Program-made: the position numbers and the translations under genes
Notes under the pieces: generated by a model
Database searches by the model: none
What the model saw: only the letters and a program-made list of their open reading frames with translations
What the model was told of the DNA's origin: nothing
In this document: positions 41,544 through 49,958 of the stretch, piece after piece
Numbering within the stretch: the first letter of the stretch is position 1
Layout of the letters: each line of letters opens with the position of its first letter
DNA from: Acidobacteriota bacterium
Lineage (GTDB): Bacteria > Acidobacteriota > Blastocatellia > Pyrinomonadales > Pyrinomonadaceae
Length of the DNA: 64,000 nt
Direction: 5' to 3'
Assembly (NCBI GenBank): GCA_019639115.1
Contig: JAHBSM010000004.1
Location: forward strand, 62,001 to 126,000

Positions 41544-42818
41544 TCAGGCTGCGGCCGCAGAAGTGGTGCCGAGCACACGGCCGATCTCTGCCAGGGCTGA
41601 TGCGACGCCGTCCTCGCTGCGTATCAGCGAGGCGAGCGGGGCGGCCTTTTCGCGGTAGCCCCGGTTCGACAGCAAGCGTTCGATCACGCCGGAGACATCG
41701 CGGGCATTGTAATTGTCCCGGGAGACGACCTCCGCGACGCCGGCGCGCCTCGCTCGGGCCGCATTGTCGAACTGGTCGTGGCTGTACGGCATTATGAGTT
41801 GCGGGACGCCGGCCCTCAGAGCCTGTGCGGTGGTGCCGACGCCGCCCTGATGCACTATGCAGGCAGCGTGCGGGAAAACATCTGAATACGGGGCATACTC
41901 GAAGGCCGCGATGTCGCGATTTAGGCCGTTCGGCCTGTCGCAGTCGCGCCCATAAAGGAGAAGCGCCCGGCGACCGAGCCGTTTTGCGGCTTCGACGCTC
42001 TCATTGAAGAAGTTTCCCGCGTCGAGGACAGCAGCCGAGCCGAGCGTGAAAACGATCGGCGGCTCGCCTTCGCCTATGAAGCTCGCGATCCTATCTGTTG
42101 ACGCCGCGTCGTGCGAACCGTCAAAGAAGCAGAAGCCGGTCTGCCTAGCCGATGACGGCCAGTCGGCCTGAGGTGCCGCTAGGGCCCTAGAGAACATTGC
42201 TAGATGGCGGATGGGCGAGAACTTTTCGAAAACGATCGGATCGTGGTCAACATTCAGGCCGAGCCTCCGGCGAAGATCTCGATAAGGGCCGATCCAAGTT
42301 CTGATCTGCAGGCGGGCTGCCTGGAGCATCCAGCGATGTGCGAACGCCGGCAGCGGACGCAGCACCTCGGCCCACGGAGCCTGTGGCGGAACGCCCGGAT
42401 CGTCAGATGAGAACATCGTCAACGGCGAAAGGCTCGTCGAGATCCACTTGATGCCCGTGACCTCGGCCAACGCCGCCGCGGCATAGACTATCTCGCCGCT
42501 GATGAGCAGATCGGCCGAGGTGCAAGCCTCAGCCAGATCGTCATACATATTACCGATCGACGGCATGATCAGCTCGCGAATGACGTATTCGGGCCCGCCG
42601 TACGCGTCCATCGCCTTGCGGTGGATCGACCTGTCTGTCGCATCGATGTCAGGACGCAACGGCCTGAAGGCAAACCCGTTAGTGACGACATTTGCTTCGT
42701 AACCTGACCACGTAGCGACAGTGACCTTATGTCCAACGCTCGCTAGGCCCCGGCCAACCGCGATCATCGGGTGGAGGTCGCCAAGCGAACCCATTGTTGC
42801 GAGAACGATATTTGCCAT
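41544..42818 (-). CDS. GT1-family (UGT/MGT-like) glycosyltransferase
   Basis: This 424-residue GT-B enzyme begins IVLATMGSLGDLHPMIAVGRGL, the N-terminal loop of UDP-glucuronosyl/macrolide glycosyltransferases. It carries the nucleotide-sugar motif VHQGGVGTTAQALRAGVPQLIMP, with the Asp/Gln pair in SHDQFDNA, in the C-terminal half. Such enzymes glycosylate sterols, carotenoids, flavonoids or lipids, and the acceptor here is unknown. It is cytosolic or membrane-associated. It ends a minus-strand run after two small membrane proteins and the NtrC-type pair, with 12 bp to the gene upstream. Confidence 0.9.
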   Translation of the reverse strand: MANIVLATMGSLGDLHPMIAVGRGLASVGHKVTVATWSGYEANVVTNGFAFRPLRPDIDATDRSIHRKAMDAYGGPEYVIRELIMPSIGNMYDDLAEACTSADLLISGEIVYAAAALAEVTGIKWISTSLSPLTMFSSDDPGVPPQAPWAEVLRPLPAFAHRWMLQAARLQIRTWIGPYRDLRRRLGLNVDHDPIVFEKFSPIRHLAMFSRALAAPQADWPSSARQTGFCFFDGSHDAASTDRIASFIGEGEPPIVFTLGSAAVLDAGNFFNESVEAAKRLGRRALLLYGRDCDRPNGLNRDIAAFEYAPYSDVFPHAACIVHQGGVGTTAQALRAGVPQLIMPYSHDQFDNAARARRAGVAEVVSRDNYNARDVSGVIERLLSNRGYREKAAPLASLIRSEDGVASALAEIGRVLGTTSAAAA

Positions 42819-42830
42819 GCTCCGGAGCCT

Positions 42831-43034
42831 CTAAGCGTCCGAATTCGTATCGTCATCGCGTGCGGATTCGTATGCTCGAATTCTTTCGCGTGCCTTGATG
42901 CGGAACGAGAACATCAATGAACAGAACGCCAACAGGCCAAGCGCGAACGTGTAGTCGCCCTCGCCGAGGCTGTAGGCATATGCCGCGGATGCGGCGAGAA
43001 CGGCAGACAATGCCTGGAACAGCAGAGGGTTCAT
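42831..43034 (-). CDS. 67-residue membrane protein, unknown function
   Basis: A short protein with two hydrophobic segments (LLFQALSAVLAASAAYAYSL and FALGLLAFCSLMFSF) and a charged C-terminal tail rich in Arg, Glu and Asp. The frame stays open upstream into the DUF4126 gene, but the ATG at 43034 gives a clean N-terminus. It is packed 13 bp after the DUF4126 gene and 12 bp before the glycosyltransferase gene, which supports it as a real coding unit. Confidence 0.65.
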   Translation of the reverse strand: MNPLLFQALSAVLAASAAYAYSLGEGDYTFALGLLAFCSLMFSFRIKARERIRAYESARDDDTNSDA

Positions 43035-43047
43035 CGGTAAAAGATAG

Positions 43048-43674
43048 TCAGCCAGCTCGCTTTGCGATCGCTTCGAAACTTTCTCCGCGGAAGAAAGCCG
43101 CGACTGCAGCGAACAGCCGGCGTATCGCTCGATAGACCCGAGGGAAGAACCAAAGGAACGCGGCAACGAAAATCACAAGGATGCCGGCAATGATGAATGG
43201 TGCGAACACAGCCAGAAGTGTACCGAGGAAAGCAACGACATCCTCAAAGATCGAAAGGACCCAATTCGATACCGGCTCAGGCGATAGATTAGCTCCGATA
43301 CGGGCTGCGGCTTTGGTGCCGTGCGACGCGAATGCGAGCCCTCCGCCGACCAATGCCGCAGGTATATAAATGCCGGCATCGAGTTGGTCAGTGGCCGCGT
43401 ATGCGACGATAACGCCCGCGGGGATGCGAATAAAAGTGTGGACGACGTCCCAGATACTATCCACATATGGGATCTTGTCCGCAAAGAACTCGATCACATA
43501 CAGTCCGGCGGCAAATCCGATGATCCACCAGTTGTCGAGCACCTCGAGGCCGCCCGGCAGCTTGGCCGCGCCGAATTTCTGCAGCAAGCCGAGGACGCTC
43601 ACCGTAGCATAGAGGTTGATCCCGCTGGTCCAGGCGGACCCGAGGGCAAGCGTCAACGTTGAAAACCACTCCAT
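43048..43674 (-). CDS. DUF4126 membrane protein
   Basis: A 208-residue protein with five or six transmembrane helices and the DUF4126 pattern: SAWTSGINLYATVSVLGLL at the N-terminus, then DNWWIIGFAAGLYVIEFFADKIPYVD and FASHGTKAAARIGAN. The family has no established function and is often found near lipid or envelope genes. It lies 36 bp downstream of the response regulator gene and may belong to the same transcript. Confidence 0.85.
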   Translation of the reverse strand: MEWFSTLTLALGSAWTSGINLYATVSVLGLLQKFGAAKLPGGLEVLDNWWIIGFAAGLYVIEFFADKIPYVDSIWDVVHTFIRIPAGVIVAYAATDQLDAGIYIPAALVGGGLAFASHGTKAAARIGANLSPEPVSNWVLSIFEDVVAFLGTLLAVFAPFIIAGILVIFVAAFLWFFPRVYRAIRRLFAAVAAFFRGESFEAIAKRAG

Positions 43675-43710
43675 ATCGGCCTCCCGTATGAGTCAATATC
43701 CGAGCGGCAG

Positions 43711-45084
43711 CTATGTATCGTCGGAGCCCGCCGCAGCGTCATTCTCTTTCTTTATACCAAATTTCTCCAGCCGGTATTGCAGAGTTCTGAACGTGAGGCC
43801 GAGTAGTTTGGCCGACCGCGTGATGTTGTTGTCGGTCCGTTCCATTGCCTGAAGTATAAGACTGCGTTCGAGTTCTTCGAAATTGAGGCCCTCTGCCGGC
43901 AATACAAAACTCGCGTCGGTGACCAAGGCGGCACTGCCTGCCGCGGCCGCCGGCCTGTCTTGAAACATCTCGGGCGGGAGATCGGTCACTGTAATTAGGT
44001 CGTTCTCGCATAAAAGTATCGCGCGTTCCAGAGCTGATTCGAGTTGGCGAACATTGCCCGGATAGGTGTACCGCTCGAGCACCTGACGCGCTTCGGGTTC
44101 GAACGTGACCTTTCTCCCGGTTCCGCGTGTATGTTTGCCGACAAAATAATCTATGAGTACGGGAATGTCGGTCCGGCGTTCGCGGAGAGCGGGCAGTTCG
44201 ATCGACAGGACATTCAGCCGGTAGTAGAGGTCCTCGCGAAATCGTTTCTCGTCAACCATGTGCAGCAGGTCGCGATTGGTCGCGGCCACGACGCGAACAT
44301 CGACATTGATCTCGCGAGTGCCGCCGACGCGTCGGATCTGTTTCTCCTGCAAGGCACGCAGCAGCTTGGCCTGGAGCGAGATGTCGAGTTCTCCGATCTC
44401 ATCGAGAAACAATGTCCCGCCGTCGGCTATTTCGAACAGGCCCTTTTTGTCCGACACGGCGCCGGTAAACGAGCCTTTTTCGTGGCCGAAGAGCTCAGAT
44501 TCGAGCAGATTCTCATTGATAGCAGCGCAGTTGACGGCTTGAAATATCTCATTGAAACGCGGGCTGTTCTTGTGGATCGAGCGAGCGATCAGCTCCTTTC
44601 CGGTGCCGCTTTCGCCGCGGATCAGCACGGTGGAGTTGGATTTGGCGATCTTGACTATAAGTTTCTTGACGTGGTCCATCTCGGGCGAGACGGACACGAT
44701 CTCGGCATCGAGCGTGGTCAGTTTCTTCAGCGCCCGCGATACGGTCTCGAGTAGTTTCTCGCTGTCGTACGGCTTCTGGAGATATTCAAAAGCCCCGAGC
44801 CGCATCGCGTCCACAGCCGAATCCACCGAACCATGAGCCGTGAGGAGTATCACTATGATCGATCGATCGTAATCTGTTAGCTGCTTGAGCAGGTCCAGGC
44901 CGCTCATTCCGGTCATCTTGAGGTCGGTAAGTACTAGATCGAAATGACGGTCGGCGACAAATTTCATCGCTGCCTCGCCGGACGAAGCGGTCGTCACATC
45001 GTAGCCCTCGCCCGACAGGATGGTCTCGAGTATCTCTCTTTGGTTCTTTTCGTCGTCAACGACGAGAATGCTTTTACGAGCCAT
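43711..45084 (-). CDS. NtrC-family sigma54-dependent response regulator
   Basis: The 457-residue protein has a receiver domain (phospho-acceptor Asp54 in LVLTDLKM, Thr in LLTAHG, Lys in LQKPYDSE) and an AAA+ domain with Walker A GESGTGKE. The sigma54-contact loop reads GSFTGA, a variant of GAFTGA. Walker B (TLFLDEIGEL) is present, and a Fis-type helix-turn-helix lies at the C-terminus (NITRSAKLLGLTFRTLQYRL). It activates sigma54 promoters after phosphorylation by the kinase encoded 3 bp upstream. I see no convincing -24/-12 promoter in the window, so its targets probably lie elsewhere. Confidence 0.95.
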   Translation of the reverse strand: MARKSILVVDDEKNQREILETILSGEGYDVTTASSGEAAMKFVADRHFDLVLTDLKMTGMSGLDLLKQLTDYDRSIIVILLTAHGSVDSAVDAMRLGAFEYLQKPYDSEKLLETVSRALKKLTTLDAEIVSVSPEMDHVKKLIVKIAKSNSTVLIRGESGTGKELIARSIHKNSPRFNEIFQAVNCAAINENLLESELFGHEKGSFTGAVSDKKGLFEIADGGTLFLDEIGELDISLQAKLLRALQEKQIRRVGGTREINVDVRVVAATNRDLLHMVDEKRFREDLYYRLNVLSIELPALRERRTDIPVLIDYFVGKHTRGTGRKVTFEPEARQVLERYTYPGNVRQLESALERAILLCENDLITVTDLPPEMFQDRPAAAAGSAALVTDASFVLPAEGLNFEELERSLILQAMERTDNNITRSAKLLGLTFRTLQYRLEKFGIKKENDAAAGSDDT

Positions 45085-45087
45085 ATT

Positions 45088-46590
45088 TCATTTTCGGCCG
45101 GCGGCCGGCAGGTTCACGGTGAACGTCGTTCCTTTCTCAGATGCGGAGGTCACGGCGATCGAGCCGTGGTGAATCTCAACGACCTTTTGCACGATAGCCA
45201 AGCCGAGGCCCGTGCCGGTCTCCTTGGTCGAGAAATAAGGCTCGAATATCTTCTCGAGGTTCTCGTGCGGAATTCCCTTGCCCGTATCAGCGACCTCGAA
45301 TACGACCTCGCGTCCGTCGTCGGATGGCGAGATCTTGACAGTTATTCTTCCGCCGCCGGGTTCCATCGCCTGGATCGCGTTCACGAACAGGTTGTTGAAC
45401 ACAGAACGCAGAAACTCAGGGTCGCCTAGGATCTCCGGCACTTCTTCGTGCTCGACCAGCCCGATCTTGACGTGTTTGTCATCAGCCTCAGGCTCGATCA
45501 GCCGAAGACTCTCGTCCAAAACGGAGCGAGCAGATATTGGCCGCAGGTCCGCGATCGCAGGCCGCGAATAATTTAGGAAGTCAGAGATCTGCTGATCTAT
45601 GCGGGCGACCTCCGATTTGAGCTGCGAGGTCAGTTTTTCAAAATTCTCGCGTTTATCTGCATCCTCCGGGGCGTATTTGGTCCGCAAATGATCCAGCGTC
45701 AGATTGATGTAATTGAGCGGATTGCGGATCTCGTGGGCGATGGCCGAGCCGAGCCTGCCGACGACGGCGCTCTTCTCGGCTTGCTGGAGCTGGGCCTCAA
45801 GCTCGGCTTTCTTCTCGAGCTCAGACGACATCTCGTTAAAATTCGCGGCGAGTCGGCCCATCTCGTCGTTCCGATTGGTAACCGGCACGCGAACGCCAAG
45901 GTCACCCTCGGCGATATGACGCGCGGCCGCAGACAGATCGGCTATCGGCCGCGAGAACCGCCACACCAGCAGCAGCGTGATCAGCGATGATACGAGCAGG
46001 ACGCCGAGCGTATAAACGAGTGGCCTGGCGGCACGAAATGCATTCTGGTGCTTTTCGTTGCGGAGCGAAACTATTACGTACCAACGCCCTTGGCTGGTTT
46101 CGAGCGGCACTGCGTGCGCCTCGTCCGGGTCGCCGGCTCCGGTCGATGCTTTCGGCTTAGGGAAATGGACGATGTCGGCACCGAGTCGCGAAGCCTCCAT
46201 TATTGGCGGCAGATCTGTAAGGTCGGCAAGCTTCTGATAGACGGGCTTATCGTTCTCGTCTAGGGTCGGCAGGTGTTCCTCGTCGAGGCTGTCGGTGATC
46301 CGCCATTGGTTATCGACGATTATGATGTCCTTTATTCTCTGTCGCGTGCTCTCGTCGAAATAGGTCTGGTCGTCGGCGTTCACAAGGTCGGCAACCCGCA
46401 GTCCTTTGAGCGGGATACTCGAGAATCCGAGCGTGATGCCGGCCACGAGAGCCTGCGATTGAGCCTCGCGAAGAGCCTCATTCTCCTGCTGTGCGACGAG
46501 GTTGAGGTAATACTGCACACCGAGCGTCGCGACAAGAAGCACGGCCAGAATGACCACCAATTGACCTCTAAATGTGGCGAGAAAGCCCAT
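45088..46590 (-). CDS. membrane sensor histidine kinase
   Basis: A 500-residue kinase with two transmembrane helices (about 7-27 and 180-200) flanking a periplasmic sensor domain with no named family. A HAMP domain (FSRPIADLSAAARHIAEGDLG) follows, then a short coiled coil, and a HisKA domain with the phospho-acceptor His in AIAHEIRNPLNY. The HATPase domain has NLFVNAIQAM (N box), DTGKGI (G1) and TGLGLAIVQK (G2). It resembles the ZraS/HydH group that partners NtrC-like regulators, and its gene precedes one by 3 bp. The ATG at 46590 is chosen; codons further upstream lack a membrane start. Confidence 0.93.
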   Translation of the reverse strand: MGFLATFRGQLVVILAVLLVATLGVQYYLNLVAQQENEALREAQSQALVAGITLGFSSIPLKGLRVADLVNADDQTYFDESTRQRIKDIIIVDNQWRITDSLDEEHLPTLDENDKPVYQKLADLTDLPPIMEASRLGADIVHFPKPKASTGAGDPDEAHAVPLETSQGRWYVIVSLRNEKHQNAFRAARPLVYTLGVLLVSSLITLLLVWRFSRPIADLSAAARHIAEGDLGVRVPVTNRNDEMGRLAANFNEMSSELEKKAELEAQLQQAEKSAVVGRLGSAIAHEIRNPLNYINLTLDHLRTKYAPEDADKRENFEKLTSQLKSEVARIDQQISDFLNYSRPAIADLRPISARSVLDESLRLIEPEADDKHVKIGLVEHEEVPEILGDPEFLRSVFNNLFVNAIQAMEPGGGRITVKISPSDDGREVVFEVADTGKGIPHENLEKIFEPYFSTKETGTGLGLAIVQKVVEIHHGSIAVTSASEKGTTFTVNLPAAGRK

Positions 46591-46631
46591 TAGACAAAGA
46601 GTTACGCGATCTGGGCGGCGAATTTTACCGC

Positions 46632-46660
46632 TTGCAAGTGCCAAAGTGTGAATGTTATAG
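46632..46660 (+). promoter_or_regulatory. promoter of the transpeptidase gene
   Basis: TTGCAA (46632-46637), a 17 bp spacer and TTATAG (46655-46660) would start an mRNA about 104 bases upstream of the ATG at 46771. It lies in the divergent gap with the histidine kinase. Confidence 0.5.
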
Positions 46661-46686
46661 TCATCGTTAGTTTGAAAGCAAACACT

Positions 46687-46739
46687 CGATCTGACGGCTC
46701 GGTAGCATCCTGAACGGAGAGGTCAGATCGGCTCTTCCG
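46687..46739 (+). ncRNA. candidate structured leader with competing stems
   Basis: CGATCTGAC (46687-46695) pairs perfectly with GTCAGATCG (46722-46730), a nine-base stem with a 26-base loop. A second, crossing pairing is possible between CGGAGAG (46715-46721) and CTCTTCCG (46732-46739). The gene start 31 bases later lacks a good Shine-Dalgarno sequence. Function unknown; pairing seen by eye only. Confidence 0.3.
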
Positions 46740-46770
46740 TAAAAATCCAAAATAAGGCGTTAAATATCGA

Positions 46771-48450
46771 ATGAACCTTGAACCTTCATTTGCCCGCGGT
46801 CATTTCGTTAGATCGTCGGCTGCATCGCTCCTGTTGATCTTTATCGCGGCCTTGGGCATCGCGGCCCAGGCAAAGAAGCCCGCCAAAGCCGACACTAAGA
46901 AGCCCGCAACGGCCTCAAAGGATGCCAAGAAACCTGACTCGCGATCAAGTGCAAAGGCTGATAAGGGAACAAAAGCCGACAGGGGAGCGAAGGCCGATAA
47001 GGGTAAGAAGGATGCTGGTTCCAGGTCATCGACAAGAGCATCGTCAAAGGATGCCAAAAACAACGATCGAGCAAAGAACGACACTCGAGCTAAACACAAC
47101 GCTAAAGACAAAGACCGAACAGAACGCGGCAGCAGTAAGATCTCGGCCGCTGAGCGGCGACGCATAGAAGCGGAGCGGCGACAGGCAGCGATAGAGGAAC
47201 AGCGCCGCCGCGAGCAAGCCGCCCGCGAAGCCCGCGAACGCAGGCTCGCATTCGAGCGCAGCTTTAGGAACGAGACGATCGAGAATATTACGTCCGACAA
47301 CACAGAGGGCGAAGACCTCGAGATACGCAGAGCAGCTATCAACGCCCTCGGCTCGCGTGCCGGTGCAGTTGTCGTGATGGAAGCTCAGACCGGCAAAGTG
47401 CTGACGATCGTTAATCAGAAGTGGGCGGTGCGGCAGGGTATCAAACCTTGTTCGACGATCAAGCTTGTGACGGCTGTTGCCGCTCTGAACGAGAATGTCA
47501 TAGATCGACAATCGGGCTCGGTCAACCTCGCATCAACACGGCGTCAGCTCGACGACGCGCTTGCGTTCAGCGACAATCCGTATTTTCAGCGAGCGGGCAG
47601 CTTCATTGGCAGCCGAAAGATGGTCGAATATGCCCGCAAGCTCGGGCTCGGCGAACCGACCGGCATCAACCTCGAAGGCGAGACCTCGGGCCGCGTCCCG
47701 AACGGTAACGAGGACCTGAAGATCTATTCGCACGGCGATGATTTTGAGGTCACTCCGATCCAGCTCGCTGTGATGGCGTCGGCCATCACCAACGGCGGAC
47801 ATCGAGTGCTGCCGCGAGTCCCGCGTAATTCGATAGACAATGCCAATTTTCAGCCGTTCTACAGGGCCAACATCGACATTCCGTCACAGAATCTTCGAAG
47901 GGTAATACCCGGCATGATGGGTGCGGCCGAATACGGAACTGCCCGACGCGGAATGGACCAGAACCTCGGAGTAGCCGGCAAGACAGGTTCATGCTCGAGC
48001 GGTGGGACGAAGGCCGGCCTATTTGTTTCCGTAGCACCAATCGAGCAGCCGAAGTATTCGGTCGTGGTCATAACACGCGGCCCGGGCGAACGCGGCCGTA
48101 ACGCGGCGGCGGTCGCGGCGGAACTTTACCGCACGCTCGGCAGGGGAATAGTTAGGACCGACCGTAATCTTGCGCAGACCGAGTTCAACCTCAGGCCTCG
48201 TGATGCGGCCTCGACCGCAGCGATGGCAAAGGCCGCCGACCGTGCCGATGACGACGACGATGACGAAGCCGCTGCCGCCGGCCAGCCAAAGGTCATCGTT
48301 GTGCGAAGTGCGGCCGATGTTACCTCGGTGCCGACGAACGTCAGGAAGACATCCGACGCTAAACCGGTCAATCCGGTTGTCACCGCTCCGCCGTCCGCGG
48401 ATCCGGCGACCAAAAAGCGTGAACGCATCGTCACGATCCCGCAAGAATAA
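46771..48450 (+). CDS. exported penicillin-binding transpeptidase-domain protein
   Basis: The 559-residue protein has a signal/anchor segment (SAASLLLIFIAALGIAAQA, about residues 16-34). A Lys/Ala/Asp/Ser low-complexity region (about 35-125) and an Arg/Glu-rich coiled coil (about 125-165) follow. The transpeptidase domain has STIK (catalytic Ser228, Lys231), SDN and KTG in VAGKTGSC, with the family block FEVTPIQLAVMASAITNGG. There is no PBP dimerisation or glycosyltransferase module, so it is a minimal class-B-like or class-D-like (beta-lactamase superfamily) enzyme on a long cationic stalk. The C-terminus has an acidic run (about residue 490) and a Pro/Thr tail. A role in peptidoglycan cross-linking is likely; drug resistance is not implied. 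Confidence 0.85.
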   Translation: MNLEPSFARGHFVRSSAASLLLIFIAALGIAAQAKKPAKADTKKPATASKDAKKPDSRSSAKADKGTKADRGAKADKGKKDAGSRSSTRASSKDAKNNDRAKNDTRAKHNAKDKDRTERGSSKISAAERRRIEAERRQAAIEEQRRREQAAREARERRLAFERSFRNETIENITSDNTEGEDLEIRRAAINALGSRAGAVVVMEAQTGKVLTIVNQKWAVRQGIKPCSTIKLVTAVAALNENVIDRQSGSVNLASTRRQLDDALAFSDNPYFQRAGSFIGSRKMVEYARKLGLGEPTGINLEGETSGRVPNGNEDLKIYSHGDDFEVTPIQLAVMASAITNGGHRVLPRVPRNSIDNANFQPFYRANIDIPSQNLRRVIPGMMGAAEYGTARRGMDQNLGVAGKTGSCSSGGTKAGLFVSVAPIEQPKYSVVVITRGPGERGRNAAAVAAELYRTLGRGIVRTDRNLAQTEFNLRPRDAASTAAMAKAADRADDDDDDEAAAAGQPKVIVVRSAADVTSVPTNVRKTSDAKPVNPVVTAPPSADPATKKRERIVTIPQE

Positions 48451-48459
48451 GTAAAGTGC

Positions 48460-48487
48460 TTGACAGTTCGCGGCGGTTGCGTAAAAC
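48460..48487 (+). promoter_or_regulatory. promoter of the gene at 48648
   Basis: A perfect TTGACA (48460-48465), a 16 bp spacer and TAAAAC (48482-48487) give a transcription start near 48494 and a leader of about 150 bases. Confidence 0.65.
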
Positions 48488-48518
48488 TTTTGGGGTCAAA
48501 TCTATTCAGATGGTAAGT

Positions 48519-48638
48519 GCTTGGCCGGGTTGCGATGAATAGCAACTCAAGGGCTGTGCATAACATCTGAATGCACGCGAAACCGGGATACCCGGTTCAC
48601 GCGAAAACATTCTTGAGCAAGCGGGGAAACCGCGGAGG
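48519..48638 (+). ncRNA. candidate multi-branched leader RNA (riboswitch-like)
   Basis: The leader folds by eye into a closed multi-stem structure. A long-range stem joins GCTTG (48519-48523) to CAAGC (48618-48622). Inside are GGGTTGC/GCAACTC (48527-48533 with 48542-48548), GTGCAT/ATGCAC (48556-48561 with 48571-48576), and CGCG plus AACCGGG paired with CCCGGTT plus CGCG (48576-48603). CTCAAG (48546-48551) can alternatively pair with CTTGAG (48612-48617), which competes with the first hairpin. A final GCGG/CCGC hairpin abuts the GGAGGAG ribosome binding site. No known class matches well. Confidence 0.4.
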
Positions 48639-48647
48639 AGTTATCAG

Positions 48648-49877
48648 ATGAAGACAGTTGTTAGATCGTTGATCTTTGGGATGCTGCTGGTACTGGCTTT
48701 GGCCGGCGGCGTAATGGCACAGGACAAGCCGTGCTTAGATGATGAGGGCAAGGCCCTCGACGCGGAATTCAGGGCCAAATTCGACAAGAAAGAACGAGCC
48801 ATCCGCGAAGAGGCGGTTGCCGCCGGCAAGAAGTTTTTGGCCAAGTACGGGGAATGTCCCGAGTCGGCAGATTTTGCCACTTATCTGAAATCGGCTCTTC
48901 CGCAGATGGAAGATCGCATCGAGCGTGAAAAGAAAGCTGAAGCCCTAAAAAAACTTGAGGATCGTTTCTTCGCCGGCCTGACCGCAAAGAATTGGGACGA
49001 GGTTTACGCGGCCGGAAAGGCTCTATTGAGTGAGAATGCTGACAAGTATCGCCCGGCCGAACTCGTGCTCGGCTCGATCGGCCTCGACGAGACTCAGAAG
49101 AATCCGCGAGTCACCAAATACAACGACGACACACTGATGTATGCCAAGATGGCTCTCGCAGACATAGAAGCGGGCAAAAAATTCGAGCCGTGGGGTTTTG
49201 CTCCGTTCGCTTATAAGAATAAGGAAGACGCCATCGGCTGGCTTAACTATACGATCGGCTACATCCTGGCATTCGACAAGAACAATAAACGCGAAGGCGC
49301 CACGTACCTTTTCAAGGCGACGCAGGTCGCTTCGGATACGGTCGGAATTGCCGAGGTATATCGCGTGATCGGTTCATACTACGTCGATGAGATGAATAAG
49401 CGGATCGAGGAGCTGCAGGCTCTCGTCGCTGCTCAGAGCCCGACGGATACCGAAGAGGTCAAGGCCCAGAAGATAGCCGCGATCAAGGAAAAGCAGGGCC
49501 TGATCAACGGTACGGTCGAGCGAGCTTTGGACGCCTATGGCCGGGCCCACGCGATAGCCAAAAAGGATCCTAAGAACAAGCCATTCGCCGAAAGCCTCTA
49601 TACGCGGCTGCAGGACTTATACAAGATCCGTTTCAACAAGCTTGATGGACTCGATGCCTGGGTCACCACAGCGGTGAGCAAGCCAATGACGGATCCTCGC
49701 ACGGCCATCGCACCGGTGCTCGATCCTGAGCCGTCGGCGGCGGCCGAACAGCCTGTAACTCCGGTCACGACCGCAAATACCGATATGAAGGGATCGTCGG
49801 AGTCGGCAAGCGCGGCCGTCCAGCCGGCCAAGACTCCGGCAAAACGGCCTGCACCGAAAAAGAAAGGCACTAGATAG
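48648..49877 (+). CDS. exported TPR-like helical protein, unknown function
   Basis: The 409-residue protein has a signal peptide (MKTVVRSLIFGMLLVLALAG, cleavage after VMA). It is almost entirely helical with a weak TPR/Sel1-like periodicity (about residues 95-340) and ends in an Ala/Pro/Lys-rich tail. Two cysteines near the N-terminus (DKPCLDDE and YGECPESA) could form a disulfide. A GCGGAGGAG ribosome binding site seven bases before the ATG is strong. It is probably a periplasmic scaffold. It is expressed from its own promoter through a long structured leader and ends at a strong terminator, so regulation is likely important for it. Confidence 0.75.
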   Translation: MKTVVRSLIFGMLLVLALAGGVMAQDKPCLDDEGKALDAEFRAKFDKKERAIREEAVAAGKKFLAKYGECPESADFATYLKSALPQMEDRIEREKKAEALKKLEDRFFAGLTAKNWDEVYAAGKALLSENADKYRPAELVLGSIGLDETQKNPRVTKYNDDTLMYAKMALADIEAGKKFEPWGFAPFAYKNKEDAIGWLNYTIGYILAFDKNNKREGATYLFKATQVASDTVGIAEVYRVIGSYYVDEMNKRIEELQALVAAQSPTDTEEVKAQKIAAIKEKQGLINGTVERALDAYGRAHAIAKKDPKNKPFAESLYTRLQDLYKIRFNKLDGLDAWVTTAVSKPMTDPRTAIAPVLDPEPSAAAEQPVTPVTTANTDMKGSSESASAAVQPAKTPAKRPAPKKKGTR

Positions 49878-49902
49878 TATTGAACTGATGACTCTGTAGT
49901 TT

Positions 49903-49942
49903 GGCCGGATGACCTAGAGAAAGGCATCCGGTCTTTTTTTTT
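49903..49942 (+). terminator. rho-independent terminator before rnc
   Basis: GCCGGATG (49904-49911) pairs with CATCCGGT (49925-49932, one G-U pair) and is followed by a nine-base T-run. The T-run runs straight into the extended -10 box of rnc. Confidence 0.9.
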
Positions 49943-49950
49943 GGTAGAAT
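49942..49950 (+). promoter_or_regulatory. extended -10 box of rnc
   Basis: TGG plus TAGAAT (49945-49950) ends 8 bp before the rnc ATG at 49959, directly abutting the upstream terminator. This predicts a leaderless rnc message. Confidence 0.6.
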
Positions 49951-49958
49951 CTCCGTCT

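Noticed and set aside
48556..48638. GEMM/c-di-GMP-I riboswitch in the leader of the gene at 48648
   Set aside because: Only the ACGC...AAACC...GG pattern is reminiscent; the tetraloop-receptor and the conserved 3' helix bases are absent.
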